NCBI RefSeq assembly: GCF_030151385.1
Contig: NZ_JASLDS010000031.1
Coordinates: 1-13,658, forward strand
DNA: 13,658 bases
Reading direction: 5' to 3'
DNA from: Soonwooa sp.
GTDB lineage: Bacteria; Bacteroidota; Bacteroidia; Flavobacteriales; Weeksellaceae
The notes under the pieces are model-generated. The model ran no database searches. It was given only the letters and a program-made list of their open reading frames with translations, and was not told the DNA's origin. Positions 13,609 through 13,658 of the stretch are shown here, piece after piece. The position numbers and the translations under genes were made by a program. Position 1 is the first letter of the stretch. Each line of letters opens with the position of its first letter.

Positions 13609-13658
13609 ATGTCAGTATTAGTAAACAAGGATTCTAAAGTAATCGTACAAGGTTTTAC
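13609..13658 (+). CDS. sucD: Succinyl-CoA ligase alpha subunit, 5' end only
   Basis: Only the first 16 codons are in the window (MSVLVNKDSKVIVQGF); the gene runs off the right edge. The KVIVQGF strand is the start of the CoA-binding Rossmann domain and matches the N-terminus of SucD, the TCA-cycle enzyme subunit that makes ATP or GTP from succinyl-CoA. It has its own promoter box. The call rests on a short stretch, so it is likely but not certain. Confidence 0.75.
   Translation, partial: MSVLVNKDSKVIVQGF

Overview
The window looks like a chromosomal core segment from a member of the Bacteroidota, most likely a Flavobacteriia of the Chryseobacterium/Weeksellaceae type. The sequence is AT-rich and starts lack clear Shine-Dalgarno sites. 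Most promoters carry the Bacteroidota -7 box TAnnTTTG. There is a type IX secretion (T9SS) C-terminal signal, LpxC is fused to FabZ, and GyrB has the short 644-residue form. The genus is inferred from overall character, not from a database search.

Layout. 6-2843: gyrB (DNA gyrase B), followed 15 bp later by a secreted protein with a degenerate T9SS tail, then a strong intrinsic terminator. 2901-3704: a DUF3298/RsiV-like lipoprotein, then a second terminator. 3778-4623: a lipid (diacylglycerol) kinase-like gene. 4708-5196: a small membrane-anchored protein of unknown function. 5223-6896, minus strand: an exported S41-family peptidase, convergent with the small protein. 7018-8232: an HD-domain phosphohydrolase related to the dGTPase/SAMHD1 superfamily, divergent from the peptidase. 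8233-8718: the only long non-coding gap, holding a GC-rich array of inverted repeats (8243-8399) followed by AT-rich DNA and the lpxD promoter.

8719-12548 is the lipid A and membrane-lipid cluster: lpxD, the lpxC/fabZ fusion, lpxA and efp, all on the plus strand and closely packed. LpxA acylates UDP-GlcNAc, LpxC deacetylates the product, and LpxD adds the second acyl chain. The FabZ domain dehydrates the 3-hydroxyacyl-ACP that LpxA and LpxD use as donor, so it sits at the branch point between lipid A and fatty acid synthesis. A terminator ends efp. A second, divergent LpxD-like acyltransferase follows (12604-13503), then the first 16 codons of sucD (succinyl-CoA ligase alpha) with its own promoter.

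Most of this is ordinary core-genome content and I see no clear undescribed multi-gene system. The best leads are the second LpxD-like enzyme, the GC-rich intergenic repeat, promoter boxes placed nearly on top of the lpxD and lpxC start codons, a promoter box just upstream of a terminator hairpin before the lipid kinase gene, and an inverted repeat flanking the sucD promoter core. No tRNA, rRNA, insertion sequence, CRISPR array or phage gene was seen.
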